From Altererythrobacter sp. (GTDB taxonomy: Bacteria > Pseudomonadota > Alphaproteobacteria > Sphingomonadales > Sphingomonadaceae), in assembly GCA_016793865.1 (NCBI GenBank), contig JAEULJ010000001.1, positions 186,001 to 250,000 of the forward strand: 64,000 bases of DNA. The letters run 5' to 3'. Shown here piece after piece: positions 62,332 to 64,000 of this stretch. The notes under the pieces are model-generated. The model was not told the origin of the DNA, searched no databases, and saw only the letters and a list, made by a program, of their open reading frames with translations. Each line of letters starts with the position of its first letter. Position 1 is the stretch's first letter. Made by a program: the position numbers and the translations under genes.

Positions 62332-62477
62332 GTTGTCAGGGGAGGCCCGCTGGATCGCGGGCGCGGCGTGCCCGAACCGGCGTGCCCGATCCGGCGTGCC
62401 CGAACCGGCGTGGCCCTCGCCGCCATGCCGCGCCGGAACCGCTTCCGCGTGCGGCCGTGCGCCGCTAAGCCAGCCCC

Positions 62478-62912
62478 ATGACCGCCACCGTCTTCATCCT
62501 CAACGGGCCCAACCTCAACCTGCTCGGCACGCGCGAGCCGGCGATCTACGGCACGGCCACGCTCGCCGATATCGAGGCAAGGGCGCGGGCAAGAGCTGCC
62601 GAGCTCGGCCTCGCCATCGAGTTCCGCCAGACCAATCACGAAGGCGTGCTGGTCGACTGGCTGCACGAGGCGCGCGCCGCGGGGGCGAAGGCGGTGCTGC
62701 TCAACGCCGCGGCCTATACCCACACGTCAGTCGCCCTGCTCGACGCGATCCTGGCGATCGGCGTGCCGGTGATCGAGGTGCATCTGTCCGACCCCGCCAC
62801 CCGGGAGCCGTTCCGCCACCTTTCCTATGTCGGCATGGGCGCCGTGGCGGAGGTCAAGGGGCTCGGTCCCGACAGCTATATCGTTGCGCTGGAGCAGGCC
62901 GCCACGCTGTAG
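62478..62912 (+). CDS. aroQ: Type II 3-dehydroquinate dehydratase
   Basis: A 144-residue dodecameric enzyme of the shikimate pathway. [18 protein letters not shown] includes the catalytic Tyr; the [13 protein letters not shown] and [15 protein letters not shown] segments are all as expected. It lies just before accB, a linkage shared by many proteobacteria. Confidence 0.96.
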   Translation: MTATVFILNGPNLNLLGTREPAIYGTATLADIEARARARAAELGLAIEFRQTNHEGVLVDWLHEARAAGAKAVLLNAAAYTHTSVALLDAILAIGVPVIEVHLSDPATREPFRHLSYVGMGAVAEVKGLGPDSYIVALEQAATL

Positions 62913-62998
62913 TCCACGTCCCCGGTTTCGGGAACCCGGGCCTTGCCTCGCGGGTTGCTGGCGCGCATAGGCGCGCGAGCTACAACACAAGGGCAATC

Positions 62999-63496
62999 AT
63001 GGCTGATACCGCCAAACCCGCCGGCAGGCGCGGAATCGAGGTCGACACCGCGCTGGTGCGCGAACTGGCCGAACTGCTGGCCGAAACCGGCCTCTCCGAG
63101 ATCGAGGTTGAAGACGGCGAGCGCAAGATCCGCGTGGCACGCGGCGGCGTGTCGACGGGCGCCTTCGTCGCCGCACCGGCGCCGGTCTCCCATGCTCCCA
63201 TGACGCAGGACCCGGCGCAGCCCGCGCCCGCGACCGAGGCGCCGGCTTCGGGCGTGGACACCGCTGGCGCGCTCACCTCGCCGATGGTCGGCACCGTCTA
63301 TCTGGCAGCGGAGCCCGGCACGCCCAATTTCGTCGACGTGGGCGACACGGTGAAGGAAGGCCAGACGCTCGTCATCATCGAGGCGATGAAGGTCATGAAC
63401 CCGATCGCCGCCGACAAGGCCGGCACGGTCAAGGCGGTGCTGGTGGAAAATGCCCAGCCGGTCGAATTCGGCCAGCCGCTCGTCGTGATCGGCTGA
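62999..63496 (+). CDS. accB: Biotin carboxyl carrier protein of acetyl-CoA carboxylase
   Basis: A 165-residue carrier. After an N-terminal helix ([23 protein letters not shown]) and a Pro/Ala linker, the biotinyl domain carries the lysine in EAMKVMN. The biotin lysine is modified by BirA. AAGGG lies before the ATG. accC follows after seven bases, so the two subunits are co-expressed. Confidence 0.95.
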   Translation: MADTAKPAGRRGIEVDTALVRELAELLAETGLSEIEVEDGERKIRVARGGVSTGAFVAAPAPVSHAPMTQDPAQPAPATEAPASGVDTAGALTSPMVGTVYLAAEPGTPNFVDVGDTVKEGQTLVIIEAMKVMNPIAADKAGTVKAVLVENAQPVEFGQPLVVIG

Positions 63497-63503
63497 CCCC
63501 ACG

Positions 63504-64000
63504 ATGGCTATCACCCGCATCCTGATCGCCAACCGCGGCGAGATCGCGCTGCGCATCCACCGCGCCGCCCACGAGATGGGTATCGAGACGGTGGCGGTCC
63601 ATTCCACCGCCGATGCCGACGCGATGCATGTGCGCCTGGCCGATCACGCCGTCTGCATCGGCCCGCCGGCCGCGGGCGAGAGCTATCTCAATGTCGCCAA
63701 CATCATCTCGGCCGCCGAGATCAGCCATGCCGACGCGATCCACCCCGGCTATGGCTTCCTGAGCGAGAACGCCCGCTTCGCCGAGATCGTGGAAGCGCAT
63801 GACATCGCCTGGATCGGCCCCAAGCCGGAACATATCCGCACGATGGGCGACAAGGTGGAGGCCAAGCGGACCGCCGGCGCGCTGGGGCTGCCGCTGGTGC
63901 CCGGCAGCGACGGCGCGGTGAGCGATCCCCAGGAGGGGCGCAGGATCGCGGCGGAGATCGGCTATCCGGTCATCATCAAGGCCGCATCGGGCGGCGGCGG
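63504..64000 (+). CDS. accC: Biotin carboxylase subunit of acetyl-CoA carboxylase, cut at right edge
   Basis: The first 165 codons are visible: [60 protein letters not shown], and a glycine-rich [11 protein letters not shown] at the edge, the ATP-grasp P-loop. It carboxylates biotin on AccB using bicarbonate and ATP. The rest of the roughly 450-residue protein lies beyond the window. Confidence 0.95.
   Translation, partial: MAITRILIANRGEIALRIHRAAHEMGIETVAVHSTADADAMHVRLADHAVCIGPPAAGESYLNVANIISAAEISHADAIHPGYGFLSENARFAEIVEAHDIAWIGPKPEHIRTMGDKVEAKRTAGALGLPLVPGSDGAVSDPQEGRRIAAEIGYPVIIKAASGGG

Noticed and set aside
1..64000. tRNA genes, CRISPR arrays, insertion sequences and prophage structural genes
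   Set aside because: All gaps were read for T-arm GGTTCGA-like sequences, regular spaced repeats, transposase motifs and phage proteins; none was seen. The S24 repressor and holin are isolated, so a prophage is not supported.

Overview
The window is high-GC DNA from an alphaproteobacterium, most likely of the order Sphingomonadales. Four secreted proteins end in a PEPxxWA-CTERM anchor (the PEPATWAMLILGFG type), and the window also carries a MucR-type regulator, a 40-residue aa3-oxidase subunit IV, a DUF1489 protein and a GTA-type holin. Gene order such as rpmF-plsX-fabH-ihfA-merR and mutY-dciA-DsbA-DsbA-smc points the same way. Nearly all of it is chromosomal housekeeping DNA. I saw no rRNA, tRNA, CRISPR array, transposase or integrase, and no gene-free stretch longer than 300 bases.

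Layout. 1-1698 (minus): a DUF559 nuclease-like gene cut by the left edge, a palindromic repeat, pntA and a cytochrome oxidase small subunit. 1885-4757 (plus): an enhancer-binding-type regulator with unusual motifs, an SDR oxidoreductase and a hemerythrin. 4770-13650 (minus): folP, a membrane retropepsin, the ergothioneine pair egtB-egtD, class II DAHP synthase and a large M16 protease. 13758-18007 (plus): NifU-like, malonic semialdehyde reductase-like, tsaB, rimI, mucR, fur and an acyltransferase. 18004-25114 (minus): lysR, corC, ybeY, phoH, two PEPxxWA proteins, miaB, a possible 46-residue protein and a cyclophilin; this looks like the usual miaB-phoH-ybeY-corC block turned round and with two genes inserted. 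25206-28181 (plus): mgtE, DUF1489 and a DODA dioxygenase. 28220-30841 (minus): a GFA protein, nudC and a Tat-type serine hydrolase. 30957-39255: a small membrane protein, mutY (minus), dciA, two DsbA-like proteins, smc and an unknown proline-rich membrane protein.

39266-42299 (minus) is the rpmF-plsX-fabH-ihfA-merR lipid/ribosome/nucleoid run. 42526-44628 holds a MAPEG protein, an MBL hydrolase and a third PEPxxWA protein. 44809-46286 is the most self-contained regulatory unit: an S24 (LexA/CI-like) repressor transcribed away from two small unknown genes, with four TAGGA half-sites between them that cover a candidate repressor promoter and the repressor start codon. 46340-53731 (minus) is a long run (fsa, cobT, membrane protein, nitroreductase, cysS, 2-hydroxyacid dehydrogenase, aldehyde dehydrogenase) joined mostly by 4-base stop/start overlaps; cysS contains a patch of foreign-looking codon use. 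53860-58884 has a fourth PEPxxWA protein, priA, a PEP-mutase-family enzyme and ada. 58995-62287 has a membrane serine protease, a stand-alone GTA-type holin with a strong-looking promoter, and a membrane protein / winged-helix regulator / SMR transporter operon behind tandem inverted repeats. 62478-64000 is aroQ, accB and the start of accC.

Starts were chosen from family alignment memory, Shine-Dalgarno-like sequences and 4-base stop/start overlaps; alternatives are stated where they matter. Family assignments come from recognising motifs, not from database searches.
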